A stretch of DNA of 64,000 nucleotides from an alpha proteobacterium AAP38 (GCA_001296005.1 LJHR01000005.1:1-64000); one strand, 5' to 3'; positions 1-9,512 are shown, counted from the stretch's first letter. Notes: a model not told the origin generated them from the sequence alone. A program made the numbers and translations.

Positions 1-60
1 ACTCTCTTCGAAACCAAAATCGGGCGTACCGTCACCGCCGGCGTAAATGTCAGGTTCTGA
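1..60 (+). CDS. TonB-dependent receptor, C-terminal end (partial)
   Basis: The first 60 bases are open in frame 1 and end in TGA. The translated tail ends in GRTVTAGVNVRF, with alternating polar and hydrophobic residues and a terminal Phe. That is how the last beta strand of an outer-membrane barrel ends, and it is typical of TonB-dependent receptors. A strong terminator follows. The rest of the gene lies outside the window, so the ligand cannot be judged; the next gene, a secreted glycosidase, suggests a sugar oligomer. Confidence 0.6.
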   Translation, partial: TLFETKIGRTVTAGVNVRF

Positions 61-94
61 CGGTTTTATCTGACTATTCCTTAACTCCCGCCTC

Positions 95-129
95 GCATCG
101 CCGGATGGGCATTGTGCATCCGGCGATGC
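95..129 (+). terminator. Rho-independent terminator after the partial TonB receptor gene
   Basis: Perfect 13-bp inverted repeat GCATCGCCGGATG / CATCCGGCGATGC with a 9-base loop, followed by ATTTCTTTGT. An in-frame ATG at 105 lies inside the stem, which argues against using it as the start of the GH2 gene. Confidence 0.85.
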
Positions 130-200
130 ATTTCTTTGTCAATAATTCCCCCGGGCCATCGGCGATTGCGGGGAAAAAGGCAGTTACAAAGGGCAGACAG

Positions 201-3200
201 ATGACGGGACAGAATAGGGGTCCGGGTGCCATGCGATTGGTTTGGACCTATCTTCTCGCCCTTCTTGTGTGGTGCGCGGCGGCATTTCCGGTCATGGCCG
301 AGGAAGTGCCGAGTACAGCGACCCTGATGCTGTCGGGTACCGGGCCGGATGATGCGGCCCCTTGGGATTTCGTGATCGACGGCGGCATGCGTGCGGGCGA
401 ACAGGCCCGTATCCCGGTCCCTTCCAACTGGCAGATGCATGGGTTCGGCCATTACCAGTATGGCTATGACAAGGGGCCGCGTGTGGCGGACAAGGCCACC
501 TATCGCCGCCGCTTCACGGTCCCTGCCGATTGGAAAGGCCGCACCATCCGCGTCATTTTTGAAGCGGTGATGACCGACACCCTGGTGAAGGTGAATGGCA
601 CTGTCGCCGGCCCCCTTCATCAGGGCGGCTTCAACCGGTTCAGCCATGACATCACCAAGCTGGTCAAACCCGGTGAGGAGAATGAGATCGAGGTGCAGGT
701 CAGCGAGGCGTCTGCGGCCACGGCCACCGATATAGCCGAGCGCCATGGTGATTACTGGGTCTTTGGCGGCATCTATCGTCCGGTCTGGCTGGAGGCATCG
801 CCGCCGGAATCCATCGCGCAGGTGGCCATCAATGCCCGTGCGTCCGGCGATCTGACCGCCGACATCACGCTACGCGCGCCGCGTAATGTGACCAAACTGG
901 TGGGGCAGGTCATGACCCGCGATGGTGCGGCGGTGGGGCAGCCCTTCACCGCCACCATTCCGGATGGTGGGACAGGCCGTGTCCGTCTGGCCAGCCAGAT
1001 CGCGCAGCCGGCCCTGTGGTCGGCGGAGGCGCCGAACCTTTACGATCTGCAGGTGACCCTGTTTGCGGGTGACAGGCCGGTGCATCAGGTGCGAGAACGG
1101 TTCGGGTTCCGAACCTTCGAAGTGCGGGGCGGCGAAGGTCTTTATCTGAACGGTCAGCGCATCATGCTGAAAGGCGTGAACCGCCACAGCTTCCGCCCGG
1201 AAACGGGCCGCGCCGTCAGCCGCTCCCAGGCCTATGATGATGTACGCACCATCAAATCCCTGAACATGAACGCCATGCGGGTGGCCCATTACGCGCCGGA
1301 AAAGGCGTTCCTGGAAGCTGCCGATGAACTGGGCCTTTATGTCATTAACGAGTTGAGCGGCTGGCAGAATGCCCATGATACCGAGGTGGGCCGCAAGCTG
1401 GTCCGGTCATTGGTCGAGCGGGACGTCAACCATCCCAGCATTCTGTTCTGGTCGAATGGCAATGAGGGTGGGTGGAACCGGGAACTGGATGGTGATTTCG
1501 CGCTTTATGATCCGCAAGCCCGTCCCCTGATCCATCCTTGGGAGGCGTTTGGCGGCATCGACACCAAGCATTATCCCCGGTACCCGGACCTGCTGCGCCG
1601 GTTGTCGGGTGAGATGCTGGTGATGCCGACCGAGTTCCTGCATGGCCTGTTCGATGGCGGCATCGGATCGGGCCTGGAAGATTACTGGCGTGCCATGACG
1701 GCATCACAGCGAGGCGCCGGTGGCTTCCTGTGGAACCTGGCGGATGAGGGGCTGGTCCGCACCGACCAGGGTGGGCGGATTGATCTCTACGCTACGTACG
1801 CGGCGGACGGGATTGTGGGTCCGCATCAGGAAAAGGAGCCCAGCTTCTTCACGGTCAGGGACATCTGGTCACCGGTACAGATCGATGCCCCCATCCTGGA
1901 TGACGGCTTCACGGGTACCGTGACGGTTCGCAATGAATATGACTTCACACCGCTGACGGCGGTGCGGTTCCAGTGGGAATGGCTGCGCTTTGCCGGCCCT
2001 GCCGACAGGAAAACCGATGCCAAGGTGCTGGCGAAGGGTGAGGTGGCGGGACCGGCCATCGCGCCGCATGCGGCGGGTGAACTGCGCCTGCCGCTGCCGT
2101 CTGTATGGAAGCAGGCGGACGCGCTGCGCCTGACGGCGATGAAGGGGGATCAGCCGCTTCTGACCTGGGTCTGGTCTGCCCGGACCCATCCCGCCGATGA
2201 TGTCACCGGCAGCAGGATTGGCCGCCCGCAGGTGGTGCGCAACGGGGATGTGATCGATCTGGTGGCTGGCAAACTGTCGGCACGTTTCAATGCGATGACC
2301 GGGTTGCTGACAGGTTTGATCCATGATGGCAAACAACAGCCCTTGTCCAATGGTCCCCGCCTGCTGCTGGCCCGTCCCAAGGGGGCGGGGGAACCGGCCT
2401 GGGCGGAACCGGTGGCCACGGGTGAGGGGCTCTATGAATTCCCGAAGCCCACGATGGCCAACATTGCCTCCATTGATCTGGGCATCGCAGAGGCGGATGG
2501 CTGGGCGGGTTTCAACCTTGAACTGTCATCCGATGGCCATAACTGGCGGCGGGTCTTCGACGGTGCCCGCGTGGCACGCGATGGCCAGACCTACATCTTC
2601 CCGCCGCAGATCGTGAAGGCGATCCGCATTTCCAATCTGGCCGGCGTGCGGTCGGTGCCGAAACTGGTGTCGGTACGGTTGGCGCATGAGGCGGACCGGT
2701 TTATAAATCCAGATACGCGACCGGTCACGGTAATGGTTGGTGACGGTCGCGACCCAGTGACCGGAAAGCCCATGGTCTGGCTGGAGGCGCCGGGGACGGG
2801 CGGGCTGTCGCATGTCCGCTGGTCGCTGGGCGAGGACGGTATCCTGACCCTGGATTACCGCTATGATCTGACCGGCGCCGTTCTCTATCACGGTATCGGC
2901 TTTGACCGGCCACTGGATGATGTCACCGGTGTACGGGCGTTGGTACGCGGGCCGGGTCCGGTATGGCAGAACCGGCTGCGCGGCCCTGTGCTGGGCGTGC
3001 ATGAGATTGCTGGCGATGGGGCCGGCCTGTCGAAACCCGCAATTGCCGGATATTTCGCCGATCCACGCTGGGTCCGGCTGTCGGGCGGGCAGGGCACGCT
3101 GACCATTGCCAGCGATGGAGCGCCCTATCTTCAGCTTGGCGCCAGATTGGCCGATTTCCCGACCACCAGTGTGGATTTCCCACCCAGCGATATCGGCTTC

Positions 3201-3317
3201 CTGCAGGCCATTCCCGGCATGGGCGCCAAGAACCAGGCCGCCGACCTGACCGGCCCGGCGGGCATGCCCTCCATCGCCAACGGGTCTTATGGCGGTCGCC
3301 TGCGGATCAAATACTGA
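201..3317 (+). CDS. Secreted glycoside hydrolase family 2 (beta-galactosidase-like)
   Basis: About 1038 residues. A hydrophobic signal segment (MRLVWTYLLALLVW onward) ends near VMA-EE. The GH2 order follows: a sugar-binding jelly roll (about 30-190), an Ig-like domain (190-300), then a TIM barrel opening with LNGQRIMLKGVNRHS. The acid/base Glu is in SNGNEGG (about E422) and the likely nucleophile is in MPTEF (about E478). Around residues 750-815 a stretch with LSSDGHNW looks like an F5/8-type carbohydrate-binding insert, before a beta-galactosidase small-chain-like C-terminus. Start: the ATG at 105 lies inside a terminator hairpin; 201 is used here, and 231, directly at the signal peptide, is equally possible. 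The protein should be periplasmic or exported and cleave terminal beta-glycosides beside the TonB receptors. The exact sugar is unknown. Confidence 0.88.
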   Translation: MTGQNRGPGAMRLVWTYLLALLVWCAAAFPVMAEEVPSTATLMLSGTGPDDAAPWDFVIDGGMRAGEQARIPVPSNWQMHGFGHYQYGYDKGPRVADKATYRRRFTVPADWKGRTIRVIFEAVMTDTLVKVNGTVAGPLHQGGFNRFSHDITKLVKPGEENEIEVQVSEASAATATDIAERHGDYWVFGGIYRPVWLEASPPESIAQVAINARASGDLTADITLRAPRNVTKLVGQVMTRDGAAVGQPFTATIPDGGTGRVRLASQIAQPALWSAEAPNLYDLQVTLFAGDRPVHQVRERFGFRTFEVRGGEGLYLNGQRIMLKGVNRHSFRPETGRAVSRSQAYDDVRTIKSLNMNAMRVAHYAPEKAFLEAADELGLYVINELSGWQNAHDTEVGRKLVRSLVERDVNHPSILFWSNGNEGGWNRELDGDFALYDPQARPLIHPWEAFGGIDTKHYPRYPDLLRRLSGEMLVMPTEFLHGLFDGGIGSGLEDYWRAMTASQRGAGGFLWNLADEGLVRTDQGGRIDLYATYAADGIVGPHQEKEPSFFTVRDIWSPVQIDAPILDDGFTGTVTVRNEYDFTPLTAVRFQWEWLRFAGPADRKTDAKVLAKGEVAGPAIAPHAAGELRLPLPSVWKQADALRLTAMKGDQPLLTWVWSARTHPADDVTGSRIGRPQVVRNGDVIDLVAGKLSARFNAMTGLLTGLIHDGKQQPLSNGPRLLLARPKGAGEPAWAEPVATGEGLYEFPKPTMANIASIDLGIAEADGWAGFNLELSSDGHNWRRVFDGARVARDGQTYIFPPQIVKAIRISNLAGVRSVPKLVSVRLAHEADRFINPDTRPVTVMVGDGRDPVTGKPMVWLEAPGTGGLSHVRWSLGEDGILTLDYRYDLTGAVLYHGIGFDRPLDDVTGVRALVRGPGPVWQNRLRGPVLGVHEIAGDGAGLSKPAIAGYFADPRWVRLSGGQGTLTIASDGAPYLQLGARLADFPTTSVDFPPSDIGFLQAIPGMGAKNQAADLTGPAGMPSIANGSYGGRLRIKY

Positions 3318-3338
3318 CCTGTTTACAGGAGAGTTCCG

Positions 3339-4601
3339 ATGAAATCCGCCCGCTTCGGCATCGCAATCCTGTGTCTTGCCTGCCTGCCAACCGTCGCACT
3401 GGCACAGGAAAGCCGTTCCATCGGTGCCGATCCGCAATTGCCGGCGCCGTTTGCCACGCCATCGGTGAAAAACACGCCCGACACAACGCCGTTCCATGAA
3501 GGGGCGGAACTCTGGACGGCACCGGGTCTGGCGGTGAACCGTTTTGCGGAAGGGCTGGATTCACCGCGCAATGCCATTGTCCTGCCCAATGGCGATGTGC
3601 TGGTCGCGGAGGCTAAGACGGAGCGCAAGAACGAAGACCCGAGCTTCGTGGACAAGGGGGCCAACCGTATCCTGTTGCTGCGCGACAATGATGGTGATGG
3701 CCGCGCGGACGAACGCCATGTGCTGATTGGCGCGTTGCAGCAGCCCTATGGCATGGCGTTGATCGGTGACCGGCTTTACATCGCGAACGCCAATGGCGTC
3801 TTCTGGACGCCTTACGAGCAGGGCCGGTCCACGATCCCGGATGATGCACCGCGCACCTGGATCACACGGTTCGACCCGACAGGATACAACAATCACTGGA
3901 CCCGCAACCTGCTGGCCAGCCGGGATGGCCGTACCCTCTATATCGCGGTTGGGTCGGCCAGCAATGCCGGTGAATATGGCATGGCCAAGGAGGAGCGGCG
4001 GGCCGCGATCCTGGCCATTGATCTTGCCACCGGCAACGAGCGTCTCTTTGCCGGTGGCCTCCGCAATCCGGTCGGGATGGATATCGAACCGGTGACAGGC
4101 CAGCTCTGGACATCGGTCAATGAGCGCGATGAACTGGGTGATGATCTTGTTCCCGATTATATCACCTCGGTAACCGATGGGGGCTTTTACGGCTGGCCCT
4201 ACAGCTATTGGGGCAAGCACCCGGACCCGCGTCTGAAGGGGCAGCGGCCTGATCTGGTTGCGAAATCGATCACGCCCGATTTTGCCGTAGGCGCACATGC
4301 CTCGGCGCTTGGCATTGCCTTCGGCGCGTCAACCTCCCTGCCGGCTCGGTACCGCTCCGGCGCCTTCGTGGCACGGCACGGTTCCTGGAACCGGTCCGAA
4401 CTTCTGGGCTATGACGTGGTGTTCGTGCCCTTTGCCAGTGGCAAGGCCGTGGGGTCGCTGGAGAAGGTTCTGACAGGTTTCACCGATCAGCCGGGCCATG
4501 TCCATGGCCGCCCCCGGTCATTGGCGGTGGCCGGGGATGGTGCCTTGCTAGTGGTTGATGACAAGGGCGGCACGATCTGGCGCCTTTCCGCGGCGAAGTG
4601 A
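3339..4601 (+). CDS. PQQ-dependent sugar dehydrogenase (sorbosone dehydrogenase family)
   Basis: 420 residues with a clear signal peptide (cleavage near ALA-QE). The body is the six-bladed beta-propeller of the soluble aldose / L-sorbosone dehydrogenase family: GLDSPRNAIVLPNGDVLVAE, DNDGDGRADE, QPYGMAL, FAGGLRNPVGMDI, DGGFYGWPYSYWG, and the late ARHGSWNRS motif. Such enzymes oxidise sugars in the periplasm with PQQ as cofactor. It lies 21 bases after the GH2 gene on the same strand, so glycoside cleavage and oxidation of the released sugar are probably co-expressed. No PQQ biosynthesis gene is in the window. The substrate is inferred only from the family. Confidence 0.85.
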   Translation: MKSARFGIAILCLACLPTVALAQESRSIGADPQLPAPFATPSVKNTPDTTPFHEGAELWTAPGLAVNRFAEGLDSPRNAIVLPNGDVLVAEAKTERKNEDPSFVDKGANRILLLRDNDGDGRADERHVLIGALQQPYGMALIGDRLYIANANGVFWTPYEQGRSTIPDDAPRTWITRFDPTGYNNHWTRNLLASRDGRTLYIAVGSASNAGEYGMAKEERRAAILAIDLATGNERLFAGGLRNPVGMDIEPVTGQLWTSVNERDELGDDLVPDYITSVTDGGFYGWPYSYWGKHPDPRLKGQRPDLVAKSITPDFAVGAHASALGIAFGASTSLPARYRSGAFVARHGSWNRSELLGYDVVFVPFASGKAVGSLEKVLTGFTDQPGHVHGRPRSLAVAGDGALLVVDDKGGTIWRLSAAK

Positions 4602-4610
4602 CCCGCCCGT

Positions 4611-6971
4611 CTATCCTTCCCAGCCGATGCTGACCCGCACGGTGCGCGGGCGGACGGGTGTTGCCTGCGGGCCCGCGCCAAGTGTGAACGGGTTGCCATA
4701 GGCGAATTGGTTGGCGTCGCTGTCGAGGATATTGTCCAAGGCGACGCCAAGCGACCAGCCCCCGGTCCCGTGCAGCGTGATCCGCCCGCCCAGCAGATCG
4801 ACCGGACCCTGACTTATCCCATTGGTAAAGGTCAGGTGGGTGCGGCCCGTGTGGCTATAGTCCAGGGCCGCCAGCAGGTTCACGCCCTCCGTGACCTGCC
4901 CGCGCCAGGACAGGCTGGCACTGCCGCTGAGGCGTGAGGCGCCGGGCAACCCGCCATCCGCGCTGCCGGTAAAGTCACGGGCGACACGGGTCAGTTCCGG
5001 ATCGTTCAGGATAACCGTCGCATCCAGCCGCCAGGGACCCAGATGCAGGCGGGGCGTCACCTCGATCCCCGTATTGCTGCCATCCCCGGCATTGGTGGTG
5101 ACGGTCAGACCATCGGCCCGCAACTGGTCGGTCTGGATATTGCGCCAGAGCGCATGGAAGATGGCTGCATCCAGCATCAGCCGCCCCTGCCACAGCGACA
5201 GCTTCGTTCCCAGCTCATAGTTCCACAGCTCATCGGTCTGGAAACGGGCGGTGCGATAGTCGTCACCCGTGACCGGTCCGGCCTCTTCGATATTAATACC
5301 GCCTGGGCGATAACCCTCGGTCATCTGGGCATAGAAAGAGGTGTCTTTCCAGGCCTGCCATGAAAGGGCCAGCTTGGGCGTATAATCCGTCTCCCGCGTG
5401 TATCCCTCGGCCCTTGCCGCCGATGGTGCGCGGGCTGTGGCCTCCACCTCCTGCGCCACATGAAACAGGCGGCCACCGGCGGTCAGGGTCCAGTCGGGCT
5501 GGAACCGCCAGGACAGCTCCCCAAACAGGGCCGCCTCCTTCACCTCGTCCACTCTGTCACGCCGCCACAGATCGGTACCGCTCTCTGCCGCCGGGGTCAG
5601 GCGACGGCTGGAGTTGGCAGTCTGGCGCGACAGGTACAGGCCGGAAAGCCAGTTGAGGCCATTGTCGCCGTCATCCTTGCTGGTCAGCCGCGTTTCATGG
5701 GTCCACAGACGGGATAATTGTGCCTCATGGAACAGTGCGGGTCGTGCCGGCAGCCCGGAAAGTGCCAGTACGGCGGTGCTGGCATCATAGAAACTGTCGA
5801 TCTCATGCCGAACAAAGGCGGTGGTGCTGTGCAGGTCGGCAAAGGGCAGGCTGCCCGTCAAGGTGACATGCGCCTCGTCGAAATCATTGTCATGTGGTTC
5901 GGCCAGTTGCGCCGCACGGGTACAGCAACCCCGCCGCCCCTGGATATAATGGCTATCGTCCGTATCGATCAGTTGATAGGTGCCGCCCAGTTCCAGACGC
6001 CAGTCTTCGATGGGCACGAAGGCGACCAGCAGGCGCCCACCCTGCGTATCCGTGCGGTCGATGTTGCGCCGCCCACCAGCCGCATCGATCACCCCGCCCT
6101 CCCGGTCGGCATAAAGCGCCAGCCTGACTGCCAGCCGGTCGGTCAGCAGCGGCTGATTCAATACCGCCTCCACCCCGCCGCCCGGCGCACCGTCGCGGGT
6201 CAGGCTGCCGGAAAGCCGGGCCTGTGCCGACCGTTCCGACAGATCCGGCGGGGCCGGCACGATGCGCAGGATGCCGCCGATGGACCCGCCGCCATAGAGC
6301 GTGCCTTGCGGTCCGCGCAGCACCTCCACCCGGTCCAGATCGATCAGGTGCAGGTGGGGATCGGGTGCGTTGTAATTGACCTTGGCATTGTCCAGATACA
6401 GGCCGACCGTGGCCTGGGTCTGGCCGGTAAAGGCACTGTCCGAAAGGCCCCGGATGGCCAGCTTGTTTCGCCCCGGCCCCAGATGCGTGCTGCCCACCGC
6501 GCCCAGCAGGGGTAGTGCGGCATCGGGGTTTGTGCTGCCAAGGCGGGCCAGATCGGCAGCGGTCAGCCATCCCACGGCAACGGGCAGATCGACGGGAGAC
6601 GTCCCGCGCTTCGTCGCCGTCACGATGATGGGTTCCACGGGTGCCGCCTGACCCTGATCCGCCGCTGGCCGCAGATGCGGTGCGGGCAGCGGCTCCAGCC
6701 GGTACGTGTCCGGCCCGACCTTGCGGAAACCAAGCCCCGTCTCGGCCAGCAGCCGGGTCAGCGCCTGTTCGGGCGTCAGCGGGCCGCTGGCACCGGGGCT
6801 GTGCCGGCCTGTCAATATCTGGTCCCCGCCGATGGAGATGCCCGTCTGTCGCGACAGATCGGACAGGGCGGCACCCAGGGGGCCGGCAGGCACGGCGATC
6901 CCCTGTTCAGCGGCCAGTACCGGCAGGGCCGTCAGCGACAGGACCAGGGCGGAGAGGGGGAAAAGACGCAA
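4611..6971 (-). CDS. FecA-like TonB-dependent receptor with STN signalling domain
   Basis: 786 residues, signal peptide to about residue 20 (cleavage near VLAAE). Residues 20-97 form an STN (secretin/TonB N-terminal) domain (AGPLGAALSDLSRQTG), used to contact a periplasmic FecR. A plug domain follows (about 112-235: IIVTATKRG, RVEVLRGPQGTLYGGGSIGG), then a long beta barrel ending at VRVSIGWEG. It lies immediately downstream of a fecR and a sigma gene on the same strand, the standard order for cell-surface signalling. Its 3' end meets the PQQ dehydrogenase gene tail to tail with 9 bases between stops. The ligand could be a siderophore or an oligosaccharide; the carbohydrate neighbours favour the second, weakly. 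Confidence 0.9.
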   Translation of the reverse strand: MRLFPLSALVLSLTALPVLAAEQGIAVPAGPLGAALSDLSRQTGISIGGDQILTGRHSPGASGPLTPEQALTRLLAETGLGFRKVGPDTYRLEPLPAPHLRPAADQGQAAPVEPIIVTATKRGTSPVDLPVAVGWLTAADLARLGSTNPDAALPLLGAVGSTHLGPGRNKLAIRGLSDSAFTGQTQATVGLYLDNAKVNYNAPDPHLHLIDLDRVEVLRGPQGTLYGGGSIGGILRIVPAPPDLSERSAQARLSGSLTRDGAPGGGVEAVLNQPLLTDRLAVRLALYADREGGVIDAAGGRRNIDRTDTQGGRLLVAFVPIEDWRLELGGTYQLIDTDDSHYIQGRRGCCTRAAQLAEPHDNDFDEAHVTLTGSLPFADLHSTTAFVRHEIDSFYDASTAVLALSGLPARPALFHEAQLSRLWTHETRLTSKDDGDNGLNWLSGLYLSRQTANSSRRLTPAAESGTDLWRRDRVDEVKEAALFGELSWRFQPDWTLTAGGRLFHVAQEVEATARAPSAARAEGYTRETDYTPKLALSWQAWKDTSFYAQMTEGYRPGGINIEEAGPVTGDDYRTARFQTDELWNYELGTKLSLWQGRLMLDAAIFHALWRNIQTDQLRADGLTVTTNAGDGSNTGIEVTPRLHLGPWRLDATVILNDPELTRVARDFTGSADGGLPGASRLSGSASLSWRGQVTEGVNLLAALDYSHTGRTHLTFTNGISQGPVDLLGGRITLHGTGGWSLGVALDNILDSDANQFAYGNPFTLGAGPQATPVRPRTVRVSIGWEG

Positions 6972-6982
6972 AGCGGGAACCG

Positions 6983-7975
6983 TCAGGGGCGTTTCGACAG
7001 CACGAAGCTATCACCCTGGCGCACCACGGCAATGGGCAGCAAGCCCTGCATATTGTTCAGCAACGTCGTCTGATCAGCGTCCAGCCGCAGCACACCCGAG
7101 AAATGCAAACCCGTCGCCGCCCCTTCCGCCCGCATGGGCAGCGGATAATGGCGCGACAGTTCCGCCAGGACCTGGGGCAGGGGGGCATTGTCAAAGGACA
7201 GGCGGCCCTGCGTCCAGGCGGTGACGGCCTGTGCATCCACCGCCGTGACCGGACCGACTGTCTGGCCGTGAAGGGCGCTGATCTGCTGTCCGGGTGTCAG
7301 GCGCTGTTTGGCGGTTCCATCGGCATTGCCGACATCGACCAGACCGCGCGTTACCGTGACGGTCACGCCCGTATCCAGGTTGCGCACATTGAAGGCGGTG
7401 CCGACCACGGTCACCAGCCTTTCGCCCGCCACCACGGTGAAGGGACGCGACGGGTCCTTGGCAACATCGAACAGTGCCTCACCCTTTTCCAGTATGACGG
7501 AGCGGCGGTCATCCAGCATGGCAACCGACAGGCGCGTGCCGCTGTTCAGGATGATGCTGGACCCATCGGCCAGTTTGGCCGTTTGGCGCTGACCAGGGGC
7601 GGTTTCGAAAATCTGCGGCGCGGGGGTGACCGCATACTGGCTGGTCAGCGTGACCGCCAGGGCGGCAGCCGCAGCGGCGGCACCCCCCAGGAACCAGCGG
7701 CGGGACAGATTGGCCGGGGCCGGCATCGGGGCCGCCTTGCGCCGGCTGGCCAGATCGATGATGGCCGCCGGCTGTTCCGCGGGCGGCATCGCATCCAACT
7801 GCCGCCACAGCCCCTCCACCTTGTCATAGGCGATGCGGTGGGCAGCATCGGCTTCCAGCCATTCGGTGAATTCCAGCCACACCGCCTGATCGGCATCACC
7901 CTGCAAACGGGCGTGCCAGTCCGCCGCCTGTTCCAGGCGGGGATCAAGGGGTGCTTCGGGGGGGCGGTTCACCAT
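6983..7975 (-). CDS. FecR-family anti-sigma factor
   Basis: 330 residues. A DUF4880-type N-terminal region (LEQAADWHARLQGDADQAVWLEFTEWLEADAAHRIAYD) binds sigma. One transmembrane helix follows RRWFLGG (about 105-125), then a periplasmic FecR domain (TAPGQRQTAKLADGSSIILNSGT). It would hold the ECF sigma factor encoded just upstream and release it when the STN receptor binds ligand. The frame is open back to a GTG at 8035, but the ATG at 7975 starts the conserved part. The receptor gene follows after 11 bases. Confidence 0.88.
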   Translation of the reverse strand: MVNRPPEAPLDPRLEQAADWHARLQGDADQAVWLEFTEWLEADAAHRIAYDKVEGLWRQLDAMPPAEQPAAIIDLASRRKAAPMPAPANLSRRWFLGGAAAAAAALAVTLTSQYAVTPAPQIFETAPGQRQTAKLADGSSIILNSGTRLSVAMLDDRRSVILEKGEALFDVAKDPSRPFTVVAGERLVTVVGTAFNVRNLDTGVTVTVTRGLVDVGNADGTAKQRLTPGQQISALHGQTVGPVTAVDAQAVTAWTQGRLSFDNAPLPQVLAELSRHYPLPMRAEGAATGLHFSGVLRLDADQTTLLNNMQGLLPIAVVRQGDSFVLSKRP

Positions 7976-8055
7976 GTTGGCTGCTTCTGGTTCGGGCTTT
8001 GTCCTGTTGACGTCGGGCCAGGGGCGGTACCTCACCCCCTCTCATGAATAATTTT

Positions 8056-8613
8056 TCATTCAAGACGGCGCCCCAGCCTTTTCAACAGGTTCTTCATGGC
8101 GGCGGCCATGTGTTTTTCCACGGCACTGCGCGAAATGCCCAGGCTGGCCGCGATCTCCGCATGCGGGCGGCCTTGCAGCTTGTGCATTTCGAAGACGCGC
8201 TTGCCCTGCGGTGGCAGGGCGTCGATGGCATCGCGCAGCAGGCGCAGCTCCTGTCGCCCGCCCACCACGTCTTCCGCCGTCGGGGTCTCTGCGATGGGTT
8301 CGGGTCCGTCGACCAGGGCATTGGCCGACAGCCATTCCCCATCGCGTGCGGCGGCGCGCGATCCGCTGCGCTGCCGGTCGAAGGCCAGGTTCATGGCCAT
8401 GCGGTTCAGGAAGGCGGGCACATTCTCCACCCCGTCGCCCCCATCGGGCAGGGTGGCCAGCCGCTCATACATCTCCTGCACAACATCCTCTGCCTCTGCC
8501 GCACTGCCTGTGCGCGCCGTCAGAAGCCGCAGCAGAAAGGCGCGGTGTTCCAGATAGGCGGTGATCAGGGGCGTGGTCGGGGCGATGACGGGACCTGGGA
8601 TCGGCGGGGACTG
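8056..8613 (-). CDS. ECF RNA polymerase sigma factor (FecI-like), start unresolved
   Basis: Sigma-70 region 2 (TAYLEHRAFLLRLL, AEDVVQEMYERL, RMAMNLAFDRQR) and region 4 (LPPQGKRVFEMHKLQGRPHAEIAASLGIS, then AVEKHMAAAMKNL) are both present, so this is the sigma partner of the adjacent FecR. The frame is open from 8613 (stop at 8614-8616) to the TGA at 8056. The only usual start codon before region 2 would be cut is missing: the first ATG/GTG/TTG in frame is GTG at 8481, which removes the first region 2 helix. Translation may start at a rare codon (ATC at 8586 or CTG at 8568), or a frameshift separates it from the ATG at 8617. The coordinates give the maximal open frame. Confidence 0.7.
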   Translation of the reverse strand, partial: QSPPIPGPVIAPTTPLITAYLEHRAFLLRLLTARTGSAAEAEDVVQEMYERLATLPDGGDGVENVPAFLNRMAMNLAFDRQRSGSRAAARDGEWLSANALVDGPEPIAETPTAEDVVGGRQELRLLRDAIDALPPQGKRVFEMHKLQGRPHAEIAASLGISRSAVEKHMAAAMKNLLKRLGRRLE

Positions 8614-8786
8614 TCATCCGATATAGCCCCGGACCCACACCCGATCAATGCAACAGGTGGGCAGTAGCTGGTTTTCGCCACAGCCTCAAAATTTTTTCAG
8701 TTCGCACCTGCGGTCCGCTGCGGGCGGTGCCGTCATGCAGTTGAAGGCCGCTGAAACCGGCCGATCCAACCGGCGGAGTGACGCCT

Positions 8787-9512
8787 GTGATTGAAATGCT
8801 GATGCGCGATGATGAGGGGGTACGGGGCAGCCTGCGGTTCGATGCCGAACGGCTGGGCACCCTGACACGCTGCCGCCCGGCTGTTGTGGCCATCACCCAC
8901 CATTTCGCCCCGGAACGGCGGCGGGTGCAGGCGATGATCCGCAACACCTATGCGCAGACCTATGGCGGTGACATCACCATCACCCATCCGATGCTGATGA
9001 GCCTGCGCGACGCCGATGACCGCATCCTGGCGGGTGTCGGCTTCCGTCCGGCGGGCACCGGCCCCCTTTTCCTGGAAACCTATCTGGACCAGCCGGTCGA
9101 AACCCTGATCCCTGATCAGCCGCAGCGCGGCCAGGTGGTGGAAATCGGCAATCTGGCCGCCGCAGAGGCCGGGGCGTCTTATCTGCTGTTCATGGCGCTG
9201 GCCGCCTATCTGCATGGCCAGGGGTATGAAAAGGCCGTGGTTACCGCCACCCGCCCGCTGCGCCGCCTGTTCCGGCAGATCGGCTTCGATCCTGTCGAAC
9301 TGGGTCGTGCCACGCCTGACCGCGTTGGTCCCGCCGCTGCCGCCTGGGGCAGCTATTACGCCCACGACCCGCGCGTAGTCTGCGGCAATGTCGCGTTCGG
9401 CGCTGAAAGCCTGGACCGTTTCCTGGCCGGCGATGCACGGCAGGCGCTGCCTTCCTTCCCCACCTTTCCCCGTCTGCATCCCGCCATTTCGGCGCCCGAG
9501 GTGATTGCATGA
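8787..9512 (+). CDS. Thermostable hemolysin family protein (GNAT-like)
   Basis: About 241 residues matching the thermostable hemolysin family (Vibrio delta-VPH type): RVQAMIRNTYAQTYGGDI, then VVEIGNLAAAEAGASYLLFMALAAYL and ATRPLRRLFRQIGFDPV. The pattern resembles GNAT acyltransferases and autoinducer synthases more than pore-forming toxins. Start: GTG at 8787 has GGAG 8 bases upstream; GTG 8778 and ATG 8796 are alternatives. The stop overlaps the next start (ATGA), so it is co-translated with an acyl-activating enzyme. An acyl- or amino-transfer step in a lipid pathway is therefore more likely than hemolysis, but this is inference. Confidence 0.8.
   Translation: MIEMLMRDDEGVRGSLRFDAERLGTLTRCRPAVVAITHHFAPERRRVQAMIRNTYAQTYGGDITITHPMLMSLRDADDRILAGVGFRPAGTGPLFLETYLDQPVETLIPDQPQRGQVVEIGNLAAAEAGASYLLFMALAAYLHGQGYEKAVVTATRPLRRLFRQIGFDPVELGRATPDRVGPAAAAWGSYYAHDPRVVCGNVAFGAESLDRFLAGDARQALPSFPTFPRLHPAISAPEVIA

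Noticed and set aside
105..200. Upstream N-terminal extension of the GH2 gene
   Set aside because: It would start inside the stem of the terminator of the previous gene and precede, not include, the signal peptide.
8765..8777. TCCAACCGGCGGA, an exact TCCR-N5-YGGA match before the hemolysin-family gene
   Set aside because: Its GGA is the ribosome binding site of that gene and the locus is outside the island, so the match is probably chance.
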